Positions 39,500 to 48,680 of a stretch of 64,000 bases of DNA are shown here, one piece after another. The DNA is taken from positions 248,001 to 312,000 of the forward strand of contig NZ_LT907982.1 of assembly GCF_900230215.1 (NCBI RefSeq), read 5' to 3'. Below the pieces are notes generated by a model, which was not told where the DNA came from, did no database searches, and was given only the letters and a program-made list of their open reading frames with translations. Each line of letters opens with the position of its first letter. The stretch's first letter is position 1. This stretch comes from Jatrophihabitans sp. GAS493 (GTDB taxonomy: Bacteria; Actinomycetota; Actinomycetes; Mycobacteriales; Jatrophihabitantaceae). The position numbers and the translations under genes are program-made.

Positions 39500-42370
39500 G
39501 TGCTCGAACCGCCGATGCCTGAGCCTTCGCTCAAGCCAGCAGTCTCGATTGCGCTCCCGGAAATATCGACCGGAGCTTCACCGACCGCTACCGCGGGCGC
39601 ACCCGCCGGCGTCCCCGGAACCGAGACGGACTCGGCCTCGCCCCGCTCGCGACTCAAGGGACTGCGCCGCGGACGGGGCCAGTCGGAGGAGGCCGGCAGC
39701 GATTCGACGGGCGAAACCACGTCCCGTCTCAGCCTCGGTTCGGCTCGGCAGGGACGCAAGGCGGCCGCTGAGCGTCAGCGCGCGCTGCAGGAGGCGTGGG
39801 ACCGCGAAACGCGGGTTCGCGAAATGGTGGAGGCTGAGACGGCGGAGCGTCAGGCCGCCCTGGCCGCCGGCGCCACCCGACCGCCGGCCCAGCATCGAGC
39901 ACCCGAGCCGGAGCCGGAACCGGTCGTCGCCCGCGCACAGAAGTCCCCGGCTGACTTGGAGAAGGCGGCGGCGCGGGCCCGCCGGCTCGCCGAGCTGGAC
40001 GCACTGGCCGCCGGACGCTCGGCCGGCGCAACGATCGAGGTGTCTCCCGCTCCACTGACCCCTCCGGCCGCACTGACCCCTCCGGCCGCACTGACCCCTC
40101 CGGCCCCGCTGGCCGCTGTGACCCCTCCGGCTCCACTGACCCCTCCGGCTCCGTCTGTGCCGCCAGCTCCGTCCCCGGCCACCAAGGGGCACGACGCCCT
40201 CCTGCAGGAGGCGCTCGCCCAGGACGCCGCCCGCCGCGCGGCACCGGCCGACGCTGCCCTGGCCGATCGCTCAGCGCGGGAGGCTGAGCGTGCGGCCGGG
40301 GCGGCGCGGGAGATCGCCCAGCAGGAACAGGCCGAGCAGGAACGCGCCGCGGTGCTGCAGGCCGAGCGAGCGGCTGAGGTCCTCCTCGAGGAGCAGCGGA
40401 TGGCGCACGCCCGCGAAGTAGCCGAGCGCGAAGCCGCAGCGGCGGCCCAACTAGCGGCCGAGGCGGCGGCCCGACTGCGGGCCGAGGCGCAGGCCAGACT
40501 AGAGGCCGAATCCCGCGAAGCCGAAGCTCGGGCTCGTGAGCTGGCCGAAGTGCAGGCCCGGGAAGCCGAGGCCCGCGAAGCACTGGCCCGCGAAGCACAG
40601 GCCCGCGAACTGGCCGCCCAGGAGTCCGCGCGCCGGGAGGCGGAGGCTCGCCACGAGGAAGCCGAGCGCGAGGAAGCCCAGCGGCAGGAGCTCCAGCGCC
40701 AACGCGAGGCTGAGCTGGCCCGCGAGGCGGCACGAGAAGCCGAAGCGCGGGCGGAAGCCGAAGCCCGGGCAGAAGCCGAAGCCCGCGCAGAAGAGGCGGC
40801 CCGCGCGGCAGAGGTGGTAGCGGCCCAGCTCGAGACATCCGGCAGTGCCGAGACACTGGCCCTGCAGGCCGCGATCCAAGAGGCCGAAGCGCGCGCCGCG
40901 GCCGCCGTCGAGGCTGCCCGAGCCGAGGCCGCCGAGCGCGAAGCCGCCGGCATTGAGGCGGCACTGGCCGAGGCGGCGGCCCGCGTCTGGGGCGCTCGTG
41001 AGGCGGCGCTGCGGGAATCCGAGGGACGACGGGGCGCCGAACTGAACGCAGAGGCGCTGCGGGACGAGATGTCCCACGAGCGCCGGGCCCGGGAAGCCGC
41101 CGAGCAGGAGGCCGTCTGGGCCCGCCGCTCGGCCGAACTGGAGATCCGTGCCCGCCAACTGGCCGAACGGGAGGCGGAGGCCGCGCTGAAGGAGGGCGGA
41201 CGCCGAGTCGACGTCGCGCCCAACGTCTATGGGAGCCAGGCCTTCGACGAGCCGACCTGGCGCGAGTCGGTTCAGGCCCGCTCCGAGGCGAACACCGCCC
41301 ACTCCTCGCTGCCGCGCGAGGAGTCGATCGCCACCAAGTTCGCGCAGTCCAAGCTGGCCGCCGCCGGCGGCTACACGCTGCCCAGCGTCACCAGCACGAT
41401 CGCCGGGCGCCGCTCCACCGAGGACGGCGGCGCGCACGCGGCTGTGACCGCAGGCGGTCAGCACGCGAGCCAGAGCGATCCGGTCGCCGCACTGGTGGCG
41501 GCCGCTCCCCCGGCGGTGGTGAACTCAGTTCCCGTTGCCTACGGGCCGCCGGTCAATCCACCGCCGCCCATCGGTGCCGAGCCGGCCGCGTCGACGTACT
41601 CCACCTCCGGTGCGATGCCGGAGCCCAGCTACGAGCCCCCCGGCTACGGAACGGTGAGCCGCTCGGGCGCCACGCCGATCGAGGCGGATCCGGTGCGTGA
41701 GTCGGGAGAATCGTGGGGCGATTACGACGCCCGCCGCCGCACCACGCCGTACGCCACCCCGGTGCGCCCCGTCTCGGGGAAGGCAATCGCCGCGCTGCTG
41801 CTGGCAATACCGGGAATCTTCCTACTTTCCCTGCCCTTCGCTCGCTCAGCCTCGAAGGAGATACGCCGCGGTGCCCGCCGCGGACGAGTCCTGGCCCAGG
41901 CTGCCACACTCCTCTCGCTGGTCTGGATCGGCGTCGCCGGCTACGCCGGTTACACCTACTACCAGCAGAACTACGCGAACGGGCTCCGCAGCGCGGACGG
42001 CGAGATCATCCGATCCGGGGCGATGGATCCGAAGCAACTGCGAGCCGGCGACTGCCTGAACCTCGCCCCCTCGATCACCGTGGCCAAGACGGTTCCCGCA
42101 GTGCCCTGCAGTGAGGCCCACAACGCCCAGGTGTTCGCGCTGACGCCGCTTCCGGCTACCACGAACTTCGCCGGTTCGGCCGCGGTGAATCAGGTCGCCG
42201 TCAAGGCCTGCGCGCCGAAGCGGGCCGGCTACGTCGGAAAGCGCAAGACGCCGCTCACCCTTTCGGCGCTCTCGCCGGACGCGCTGCAGTGGACGGCCGG
42301 CTGGCACGCAGCGGCGTGCGTGCTGATTTCCGGGCACACTGTGACTGGCGACGTACGTAACGCCCGCTGA
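39500..42370 (+). CDS. Long coiled-coil protein with two C-terminal membrane helices and a septum-formation domain
   Basis: The 956-residue protein begins with a disordered region carrying Pro repeats (TPPAAL, about 185-225). It continues with an Ala/Glu/Arg-rich coiled coil of about 330 residues (about 235-570, heptad-like EAEAREALAREAQ). A Pro-rich linker leads to a double membrane segment (about 755-775 and 800-820; DUF4190-like, AIAALLLAIPGIF). The C-terminal extracytoplasmic domain (LRAGDCLNL, then VPCSEAHNAQVF) matches the septum-formation domain family. GTG 39500 has AGGAG at good spacing; the frame opens 27 codons earlier. I infer a structural or cell-division role. It lies in a block not present in the mycobacterial gene order. 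Confidence 0.75.
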   Translation: MLEPPMPEPSLKPAVSIALPEISTGASPTATAGAPAGVPGTETDSASPRSRLKGLRRGRGQSEEAGSDSTGETTSRLSLGSARQGRKAAAERQRALQEAWDRETRVREMVEAETAERQAALAAGATRPPAQHRAPEPEPEPVVARAQKSPADLEKAAARARRLAELDALAAGRSAGATIEVSPAPLTPPAALTPPAALTPPAPLAAVTPPAPLTPPAPSVPPAPSPATKGHDALLQEALAQDAARRAAPADAALADRSAREAERAAGAAREIAQQEQAEQERAAVLQAERAAEVLLEEQRMAHAREVAEREAAAAAQLAAEAAARLRAEAQARLEAESREAEARARELAEVQAREAEAREALAREAQARELAAQESARREAEARHEEAEREEAQRQELQRQREAELAREAAREAEARAEAEARAEAEARAEEAARAAEVVAAQLETSGSAETLALQAAIQEAEARAAAAVEAARAEAAEREAAGIEAALAEAAARVWGAREAALRESEGRRGAELNAEALRDEMSHERRAREAAEQEAVWARRSAELEIRARQLAEREAEAALKEGGRRVDVAPNVYGSQAFDEPTWRESVQARSEANTAHSSLPREESIATKFAQSKLAAAGGYTLPSVTSTIAGRRSTEDGGAHAAVTAGGQHASQSDPVAALVAAAPPAVVNSVPVAYGPPVNPPPPIGAEPAASTYSTSGAMPEPSYEPPGYGTVSRSGATPIEADPVRESGESWGDYDARRRTTPYATPVRPVSGKAIAALLLAIPGIFLLSLPFARSASKEIRRGARRGRVLAQAATLLSLVWIGVAGYAGYTYYQQNYANGLRSADGEIIRSGAMDPKQLRAGDCLNLAPSITVAKTVPAVPCSEAHNAQVFALTPLPATTNFAGSAAVNQVAVKACAPKRAGYVGKRKTPLTLSALSPDALQWTAGWHAAACVLISGHTVTGDVRNAR
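40055..40171. repeat. 18-bp degenerate tandem repeat encoding Leu-Thr-Pro-Pro-Ala-Ala
   Basis: CTGACCCCTCCGGCCGCA is repeated two or three times exactly and continues in variant form (LTPPAP, VTPPAP, SVPPAP). It encodes a proline-rich hinge before the coiled coil. Confidence 0.8.
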
Positions 42371-42393
42371 GTTAGCCCGGCCGGGAGGTAGCT

Positions 42394-43917
42394 TTGCCCA
42401 GACGCAGGGACGGCCTCACCCCCGCAACGGCACCGGATTCACCGCTCGCCGCGCCGCTGCTCACGTCCCGAGACGTCGAGATCTTCGAGCTTGCGCCCTA
42501 TGACGCTTACGAGGCCTTGCCACAGACGCCCGAACGTCTGGATGTCGGGACCAGCGTGCCGCGACGGCGGACCTACCTCGCAGTCGCAGCCCTGGCCGTC
42601 GCCGTGCTGGTCGCGGGGAGTCTCTACGCCGCACTGCACCGGCCGGCGGCGCAACTGACGCTGCAGCACAAACTCATCACCAACGCCTCAGGGGTGCTGG
42701 AACAGGCTGAGAAGCTCACCACCACCCAGGTCGCGCTCCGCCATGGGGTCTCGTCGGCCGACACCCGCTGCTACCTGGCCCATTCGACGCAGCCCGGCCA
42801 GGGGAGCAGTGAGATCGACCCATACGCCTACTGCGGGCCGGTGCTCTTCATCCAGGGCAACGCCGGGTCGGAGTACCTGACCTACCGGCTTGAGTCGAGT
42901 CCGTCCGGTAGCGGGGTGGGCCTCAACGTCACCGCGGCAGATCTGACCTCCTCCCAGCCACAAGCGCTGCCTTCCTCGGTGCAGCGCCCGGACCATCGGC
43001 GCCCACCCGATGGGGACGGTGGTCTGAAGCCGCCGCCCACACCGTTCGCGGAGAACGGCAGCCTGGCCATCGGGGTCGATCAGCTGACCCTGCCGGAGGT
43101 GGCTGGACAGCCGACGATGGGTGGACGCTCCGGCGCCTACACGCTGGCTCGGGCCGGCTACGTGTCGAGCTATGGCAGTGGCGACTTCGCCCGGCAGGCG
43201 GCCCCCGGTCAGCGGTTGCTCGGATTCGAGATCGACAGCCTCGGCCTGCTCGACGGCTACGCCGGCGACGAACTCACACCCGATCGGATCGGCATCTCCA
43301 TCGACGGCAGCCCGATCATGGCCATCGCCAGCGACCAGCAGACGACCTTCGGCGTGGTGTCGGTGCCCAGCGGTGCCACCGATGTGGAGCTCGTCCTCAC
43401 CGGTGACGACCTCATCCAGACCATCTCGCTACCGGACGGAAAGTTAGGCGCGAGCAACGTCGCCGTCCTCGGCCGGCGCAATCGCGTGCAGGCCTTCGGG
43501 GTGGACTCGACGGTGCCGGTCTCGATTCTGCGAAACGGCCGAACCACTCAGGTTCCATTGCGGATTCTCGAGCTGCAGACCGAGTTGGCCTACACCGGGG
43601 TCGGTGGCCGGCGCGCCGCGCCCGGGATGGCCGAGTTGGACGTCTACGTGCAGTACAGCCTCCCCGATCTCCCCGATCCGACCGGCACGACGACACTGCC
43701 ACCAGACCTGCTCAGCCTCACCCTCCCCGGCGGGAAGGTGCAGCACGCGCCGACCCAGGTACACAATCCCTACGACGTCGCGGTCGGCGCCTTCCAGGTG
43801 CCGGCCGACGTCACCTCGGCCACCCTGGCCATCTCCGGCCACGCAGCGGCTCCCGGCGGCGGCACGATGAGCCTGGCCCGCCCCCTGACGATTCCGCTGA
43901 CCTTCCCGCCCGGATAG
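42394..43917 (+). CDS. Membrane-anchored extracytoplasmic protein of unknown function
   Basis: The 507-residue protein has a cytoplasmic segment of about 60 residues, a membrane helix (YLAVAALAVAVLVAGSLYAAL, abbreviated AVAVLVAGSL, about 62-82) and a 420-residue exported domain. That domain is rich in beta-type sequence and has a disordered Pro/Asp insert around residue 205 (HRRPPDGDGG). I do not recognise a family. The TTG start has GGGAGG at 6-base spacing and follows the coiled-coil gene by 23 bp, so the two are probably co-transcribed. It converges on dacB with 6 bp between the stops. Confidence 0.72.
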   Translation: MPRRRDGLTPATAPDSPLAAPLLTSRDVEIFELAPYDAYEALPQTPERLDVGTSVPRRRTYLAVAALAVAVLVAGSLYAALHRPAAQLTLQHKLITNASGVLEQAEKLTTTQVALRHGVSSADTRCYLAHSTQPGQGSSEIDPYAYCGPVLFIQGNAGSEYLTYRLESSPSGSGVGLNVTAADLTSSQPQALPSSVQRPDHRRPPDGDGGLKPPPTPFAENGSLAIGVDQLTLPEVAGQPTMGGRSGAYTLARAGYVSSYGSGDFARQAAPGQRLLGFEIDSLGLLDGYAGDELTPDRIGISIDGSPIMAIASDQQTTFGVVSVPSGATDVELVLTGDDLIQTISLPDGKLGASNVAVLGRRNRVQAFGVDSTVPVSILRNGRTTQVPLRILELQTELAYTGVGGRRAAPGMAELDVYVQYSLPDLPDPTGTTTLPPDLLSLTLPGGKVQHAPTQVHNPYDVAVGAFQVPADVTSATLAISGHAAAPGGGTMSLARPLTIPLTFPPG

Positions 43918-43923
43918 GGGGCG

Positions 43924-45318
43924 TCAGCTGCAGCCGCAGCCCGCGAGAGCCGCCGCGACCGCGTCCAGCGCCGCCTCAGCCGACACCGTGTCGGCCGCCG
44001 TCGGGCCGACCTGATCGGCCATCAAGGCGAAGATGAGCTGCCGCCCGCTGGCATCGTGAACCACCCCAGCCAGCGCCGACACCGACGTGAGCGTGCCCGT
44101 CTTGGCCCGCACGACCCCGGCACCGGACTGCGACGAGGTGAGGTACCGATCGGCCAGCGTCCCGTCCCACCCGGCGACCGGCAGCCCGGCCAGCACATCA
44201 TGCAGCGCGGCCCGGGCCGGATCGGGCGACGTCGTCACCTGCAGGATCGCCGTCAGTTGAGCCGGGGAGAGACGGTCGCTGCGGGCGAGCCCGCTCCCAT
44301 CGCGCAGCGCGCCGGTGATGTTCACCCCGAGCTGGCCCAGCACCCGGGCCACCGCGACGGCGGCTCCGGCGAAGGAGGCCGGTTTGTCGGTGGCCAGGGC
44401 GACCTGGCGCGCCAGCTGTTCGGCGATGACGTTGTCGGAGTCGATGAGGGCCTGCTCGACCAGCTCGCTCAGGGGTGGCGACTGCACGGTGGCCAGGGTC
44501 CGGGCACCGGCTGGGGCCACGCCGCTGGTCACGGCGCTGGCCGGCAATCCGAGCGCGCTGGCCAGCGCCTTACCGGCCGCGGCCGCGGGGTCTGCGCTGC
44601 GGATGACTGACGTCGGAGTGTCGCGCCCACCGTCCACCATCAACGCGGTGATGGGGGCGCCGTAGCTGGTCGGCACGTCACTGGCGTCCCAGTCCGGCGA
44701 GACGGCCGGTCCGCTGAACAGCGACGTGTCGTCGATGATCGAGGTGACGTTCAAGTCGATCTGCGCCTTCAGCTGGGCCGCCAGGTCGCTGATCCGCGCT
44801 GCGTCCGGGTAGGCACTCGCCGCGCCCCCCTTCGCCCCGCTGAGCGTCGGGTCGCCCGCACCGACCAGCACCACACTCCCGGGCCGGGGCCCGGCCACGA
44901 CCCGGGTGATGATCCGGGCGTTGGGATCCTTCACCGACAGCAGCGCGGTCGTGGTCGCCAGCTTCGCCGTCGAGGCCGGCGAGGTCGAGGTGGCCGCGCC
45001 CTTGCTGAGGAGCACGGCCCCGGTGCCGGCGTCGCGCACCTGCGCCAGCACCCGGGTGCCCAGCCGCGGGTCGGCGAGCGGGGCGGCCAGCACGGCGGCG
45101 ACCCCCCGCAGCGTTGCCGGCGGGGCCGGGACCGGCGTCGCGGTGGGGGCCGGCGCGGTTCCGGCGGCCACCACCTCGGCGGGTAGGGGCGGCGCGGTGG
45201 CGACCACGGTGACGGCGCTCAGCCGGGCGGCCACGAAATAGCCGGCTACGCCCAGTACGCAGGCAGAGAGCATGATGAGAAGCACACCGAGCCCGGTCCG
45301 GGTTCTGCCAGCTCGCAT
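43924..45318 (-). CDS. dacB: D-alanyl-D-alanine carboxypeptidase / PBP4-type endopeptidase
   Basis: Class C low-molecular-weight penicillin-binding protein that trims or opens peptidoglycan cross-links outside the membrane. The 464-residue protein has an N-terminal membrane helix ([19 protein letters not shown]), a Pro/Ala linker, and the three active-site motifs: SxxK in ASTAKL, SxN in [10 protein letters not shown] and KTG in [12 protein letters not shown] 45318 is chosen because the frame upstream, antisense of the ppa leader, has no similarity. It is divergent from ppa with 79 bp between starts, as Rv3627c is from Rv3628. Confidence 0.93.
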   Translation of the reverse strand: MRAGRTRTGLGVLLIMLSACVLGVAGYFVAARLSAVTVVATAPPLPAEVVAAGTAPAPTATPVPAPPATLRGVAAVLAAPLADPRLGTRVLAQVRDAGTGAVLLSKGAATSTSPASTAKLATTTALLSVKDPNARIITRVVAGPRPGSVVLVGAGDPTLSGAKGGAASAYPDAARISDLAAQLKAQIDLNVTSIIDDTSLFSGPAVSPDWDASDVPTSYGAPITALMVDGGRDTPTSVIRSADPAAAAGKALASALGLPASAVTSGVAPAGARTLATVQSPPLSELVEQALIDSDNVIAEQLARQVALATDKPASFAGAAVAVARVLGQLGVNITGALRDGSGLARSDRLSPAQLTAILQVTTSPDPARAALHDVLAGLPVAGWDGTLADRYLTSSQSGAGVVRAKTGTLTSVSALAGVVHDASGRQLIFALMADQVGPTAADTVSAEAALDAVAAALAGCGCS

Positions 45319-45397
45319 AATGGGCCAGACTAATGGTCGATGCCGCAACGCCGCGGCCCGCCTCGACCCGCCGAGGCCTGTCTCAGGGAGTACACAC

Positions 45398-45901
45398 GTG
45401 GAGTTCGACGTCCTTATCGAAATTCCCAAGGGAAGCCGGAACAAGTACGAGGTAGACCACGAGACCGGCCGCATCCGTCTGGACCGCACCCTCTTCACCT
45501 CGACCCAGTACCCGGCCGACTACGGCTACATCGAGGACACCCTCGGCCAGGACGGCGATCCGCTGGACGCGCTGGTCATCCTGCAGGGTGACCCGCTCTT
45601 CCCGGGCACGCTGGTGAAGTGCCGGGCGATCGGGATGTTCCGGATGACCGATGAGAAGGGCCCGGACGACAAGGTGCTGGCGGTGCCGTCGAGCGACCCG
45701 CGTCTGGAGCACCTGCGCGACATCCACCACGTGCCGGAGTTCGACCGCCTGGAGATCCAGCACTTCTTCGAGGTCTACAAGGACCTGGAGCCGGGCAAGA
45801 GCGTCGAGGGCGCCTCCTGGGTCGGGCGCAAGGAGGCCGAGGACGAGATCGCGCTGTCGATCAAGCGGCTGAAGGACAACCCCGACGCGATCGCGCACTG
45901 A
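45398..45901 (+). CDS. ppa: Inorganic pyrophosphatase (family I)
   Basis: Hydrolyses pyrophosphate to two phosphates and pulls biosynthetic reactions forward. The 167-residue enzyme has [24 protein letters not shown], the signature DGDPLDALV with the metal-binding Asp residues, and DDKVLAVP. The start is GTG 45398 with GGGAG upstream; an open frame from 45272 is the antisense of dacB. A strong hairpin follows the stop. Confidence 0.97.
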   Translation: MEFDVLIEIPKGSRNKYEVDHETGRIRLDRTLFTSTQYPADYGYIEDTLGQDGDPLDALVILQGDPLFPGTLVKCRAIGMFRMTDEKGPDDKVLAVPSSDPRLEHLRDIHHVPEFDRLEIQHFFEVYKDLEPGKSVEGASWVGRKEAEDEIALSIKRLKDNPDAIAH

Positions 45902-45916
45902 CCCCATTTACCACCA

Positions 45917-45965
45917 CGCTTTTGGCACAGCGGCCGGGATAATCCCTGCAGGTGTGCCAAAAGCG
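45917..45965. terminator. Bidirectional terminator between ppa and the sucrase/ferredoxin-like gene
   Basis: CGCTTTTGGCACA (45917-45929) and TGTGCCAAAAGCG (45953-45965) form a perfect 13-bp stem around a 23-nt loop, in the 69-bp gap between convergent stops. The T/A run within the stem gives weak pairing at the base, consistent with termination in both directions. Confidence 0.7.
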
Positions 45966-45970
45966 AGGGG

Positions 45971-46885
45971 TTACTCGACGGCCGTCGCGCTGATCGCCCG
46001 GTAGGACAGGTAGGCGCCCGGTCCGCTCTTGGCGCAGGTCAGGCCGTCGCCGGAGCGGCGTTCGACCCGCACCGTGATGTCGATGAGCCCGTGCGGTCCG
46101 GCGACCCGGGCCACCGCGGCCCCCTCCCGCACCGGCGTGGCGCTGATCAGTCGTAACTGATCGATCTCGCGCAGCGCCAGGTGCTCGTAGGCGAAGGCCA
46201 TCGCGGCCTGGGCTTGTGGGGTGAAGCCGACGCGGCCGCGCAGCAGCGCTCCGATCACCTCACCGCTGTCGGCGGCATCGGCGAACTCGGCTGCGGCGAA
46301 GGGGAGCACCCGGCCGTAGAGCATCCCGGACGGGAGCACCAGCACGTTGGCCGCGAAACGCTCGCCACCGACATGGCTGCACTCCCAGACGCGCCCCGGA
46401 CGGGCAGCGGCCAGCGCCGCGGCGACCGGCCGCCCCCGCAGGGCGCAGCAGGCATCGTGCTTGCTGTGCGCACAGACGAGGTAGATGGGACTGGGATCGG
46501 CGACTCCGCCGGAGCCGTCGAGGGGCACCTCCAGCATCTCGCGATCGTCGGCGAACTCGCCCCAGCGCAGCACCTCCCGGCCCGGTCGGGCGTCGACGTA
46601 GGCCCATTTGCGCGGCCCGCCGGCCGGCGTACGTCCGGGACGGCGGATCGCCAGCAGGCGGGCCCCGGCGGCGTCGGTGCGGCGGTACAGCGACTGGGCC
46701 AAGTCGCGGTCGAAGTGTGACTCGGTCAAGCCCGAGTGCCCCCACGGGCCGGGCTGCTCAACCAGCAGCAGTCGGTAGGCCGGAAACGCGGTCCCAAGCA
46801 TCGGGTCGCCCCGGAGCTGGGCCCGCAGCGCGCAGCGGTCGAGCGTCTCCCGAGGTCGGGGCGCAGTGTGATGAGCGGCGGTCAT
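45971..46885 (-). CDS. Sucrase/ferredoxin-like (Apd1-type) protein
   Basis: The 304-residue protein belongs to the Suc/Fer-like family, thioredoxin-like [2Fe-2S] proteins. Visible are CAHSKHDACCALRGRP with the candidate cluster cysteines (about residue 150) and WECSHVGGERFAANV. In yeast Apd1 the cluster is held by two Cys and two His in a HxxxH; here the second His is Glu (SHVGGERF). I infer an electron carrier or redox partner. Its ATG overlaps the stop of the JmjC oxygenase gene (ATGA), so the two are translated together. Confidence 0.82.
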   Translation of the reverse strand: MTAAHHTAPRPRETLDRCALRAQLRGDPMLGTAFPAYRLLLVEQPGPWGHSGLTESHFDRDLAQSLYRRTDAAGARLLAIRRPGRTPAGGPRKWAYVDARPGREVLRWGEFADDREMLEVPLDGSGGVADPSPIYLVCAHSKHDACCALRGRPVAAALAAARPGRVWECSHVGGERFAANVLVLPSGMLYGRVLPFAAAEFADAADSGEVIGALLRGRVGFTPQAQAAMAFAYEHLALREIDQLRLISATPVREGAAVARVAGPHGLIDITVRVERRSGDGLTCAKSGPGAYLSYRAISATAVE

Positions 46886-48177
46886 GCCCGCGGTGCAGGC
46901 TGGCCCGGCGCCGGTACGACCACTGCTTCACGGAGCAGGCGCCGAGCCACCACCAACTGCTCGTCGGCATCCAGACCGGGCAGTTCAGCCGGGGTGAAGG
47001 CATTGCCGGTGAGGACCCACTTCACCGCCGCCTCGGCCGACAGGGGGAGCGAGATGCTCCGATCGATGAGCTGCAGCCGGACCGCATCGGCCTCGCTGCT
47101 GGCCCGGGCCCGCAGGGCTGGGCGCAGCTGCAGGGGGGTTTCGGCGGTGAGGGCGTCGGCGGCGGCGAGTTGGGCCAGCGGCGCCAGCGGCGCCGGACGC
47201 ATCGCCCGGGTCAGGTCAGCGTCCAGCACCTTCGCCACGTCGGCGGCATCGGCCCCTTCGAGCCACTGCTGGAGGGCGAGCACCGTCGCCCGCAACGGCG
47301 GGGCCAGTGTCTCCGGGTCACCGAGGTCGCGGCCCATCGGCAGTGAGGCCCGCAGCGACTCCTCGCGCCGAGCAGCGGCGAGCAACGCCGTTACGAGCGA
47401 GGCTCGAGTCACCGGGTGCACGCCCACCGTCAAGTGGATCGAGGTGTCTCCGAGGGCGCTCGCCGAATGCAGGAAACCCCGTGGAAGATAAAGGGAATCC
47501 CCCGGTTCCAGCACCGTGTCGATGATCGGTTCCTCGCGACTGCGCTCGGCGACCGCGTCCTTGCGCTGCTCCCAGGGCTGATCCGGCAGCGGGTCGCGGA
47601 GCACCGGCTCGTGGATACGCCAGCGCTTGCGGCCACTGATCTGCAGCACGAAGACGTCATGGACGTCGTAGTGGGCGGCGAAGCCCTGGTTCTGCGGCGG
47701 GGTGATGTAGGCGTTGATCTGCACCGGATGCCCGAGTTCCGCGGCCAGCGACGAGCCGAAGTCGACCAGCGGCGGCCAGGTGCGGTGCAGCGCCTGCAGG
47801 ACCAGGGTGGCACCGCCGGCCAGCTGCTCCAAGACCCGGTCATCGGCCACCTGATCCGGGGCGGTGGCCCCGGCTCCCCCACTACGCGTAAAGCGCTTCG
47901 AGTCGAGCACAGAGCCGTCCTTGGCCATCCGCAGGAACGGCGTGCGCAGCCCACGTCGGGAGACGAGCTCGTCCACCGCGGCGGCGTCGAAGAGGTCCCC
48001 GAAGCTGCGGGGCAACTCCCGGCCGAGGGTGAGCAGCGGACGGTTTCCCCAATGATTTTCGGCGAATTCGTCGTTGCTCAGGGCAATGCAGCGGGCCAGC
48101 ATGTTGGGCGAACCCGAACCGACGAGGTCGGTCGCCGCCTGCGCGGCCGACCCGTCGGCGTGGGCATTCTCAGTCAC
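46882..48177 (-). CDS. JmjC/cupin-4 family 2-oxoglutarate-dependent oxygenase
   Basis: The 431-residue protein has a cupin-4 (RoxA/MINA53/NO66-type) fold. The iron facial triad is His169-x-Asp171 (AAHYDVHD) and His237 (RGFLHSAS), with LEPGDSLYLPRG before the last ligand and SGRKRWRI nearby. A C-terminal helical and winged-helix-like region (about 280-430) is typical of ribosomal oxygenases, which hydroxylate Arg or His in ribosomal proteins. It starts with GTG 48177, 20 bp after a Gly/Asp/Ala repeat peptide gene and overlaps the Suc/Fer gene. The neighbouring peptide is therefore a candidate substrate, by inference. Confidence 0.88.
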   Translation of the reverse strand: MTENAHADGSAAQAATDLVGSGSPNMLARCIALSNDEFAENHWGNRPLLTLGRELPRSFGDLFDAAAVDELVSRRGLRTPFLRMAKDGSVLDSKRFTRSGGAGATAPDQVADDRVLEQLAGGATLVLQALHRTWPPLVDFGSSLAAELGHPVQINAYITPPQNQGFAAHYDVHDVFVLQISGRKRWRIHEPVLRDPLPDQPWEQRKDAVAERSREEPIIDTVLEPGDSLYLPRGFLHSASALGDTSIHLTVGVHPVTRASLVTALLAAARREESLRASLPMGRDLGDPETLAPPLRATVLALQQWLEGADAADVAKVLDADLTRAMRPAPLAPLAQLAAADALTAETPLQLRPALRARASSEADAVRLQLIDRSISLPLSAEAAVKWVLTGNAFTPAELPGLDADEQLVVARRLLREAVVVPAPGQPAPRA

Positions 48178-48197
48178 CTGCGGCAGGTCAGATCGGC

Positions 48198-48506
48198 TCA
48201 GGAGTCGGCGCCACCGTCAGCGCCACCATCGCCACCGGCCGCGCCACCATCGGCCCCACCGTCGTGGAATCCGGCGCCGCCGTCACCGCCCGCGTCGGCC
48301 GCACCATCCGCGCCACCGTCGCCGGAGTCGGCGCCACCGTCAGCGCCACCATCGCCACCGGCCGCGCCACCATCGGCCCCACCGTCGTGGAATCCGGCGC
48401 CGCCGTCACCGCCCGCGTCGGCCGCACCATCTGCGCCACCGTCGCCGCCTGCCCCGCCGTCCGCTCCGCCGTCGGCCGTGGTGATGTCGTCGTCGTTGAT
48501 GCTCAT
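48198..48506 (-). CDS. Gly/Asp/Ala repeat peptide, candidate modified-peptide precursor
   Basis: The 102-residue peptide starts MSINDDDITTADGG and then is almost only Gly, Ala and Asp, with no Cys, Lys, Arg or aromatic residue except one Phe and one His per repeat (GFHDGG). Residues 21-61 and 62-102 are two identical 41-residue repeats. AGGAG lies 7 bases before ATG 48506, so it is a real translation unit, and the JmjC oxygenase gene follows after 20 bp on the same strand. The short polar head could be a leader segment. I infer a substrate for the oxygenase at Asp or His. It matches no family I know; RTX calcium repeats are an alternative that fits poorly. Confidence 0.7.
   Translation of the reverse strand: MSINDDDITTADGGADGGAGGDGGADGAADAGGDGGAGFHDGGADGGAAGGDGGADGGADSGDGGADGAADAGGDGGAGFHDGGADGGAAGGDGGADGGADS
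48201..48446. repeat. Two 123-bp tandem repeats, one mismatch
   Basis: 48201-48323 and 48324-48446 are identical except for one base (C/T near the end of the unit, at 48309 and 48432). They encode the two 41-residue repeats of the peptide. The near identity, including synonymous positions, indicates a recent duplication or gene conversion. Confidence 0.93.
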
Positions 48507-48680
48507 CTGCGCTCCTGGGAGAGAGTCCGGGCCGGCGAGATCCGGCCGCACCTTCCAACTTAGTGCGCCGTCAACCCGCCGCACAGGCACCCCCTCCGAC
48601 GGCTCCGCCGAGCTCGACCGGTCACCGCACCGGTTCAACGCAGAAGTCAACGCCGCAGGAGTTCCTCGACGTCCCGGCGA

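Noticed and set aside
39500-42370. The coiled-coil protein as a TolA or SMC homologue
   Set aside because: There is no ATPase motif and no TolA C-domain; the Ala/Glu repeats give similarity by composition only.
48198-48506. RTX-type calcium-binding repeats in the Gly/Asp/Ala peptide
   Set aside because: RTX nonapeptides follow GGxGxDxUx with a hydrophobic residue at U; here the repeats have a 41-residue period and almost no hydrophobic residues.
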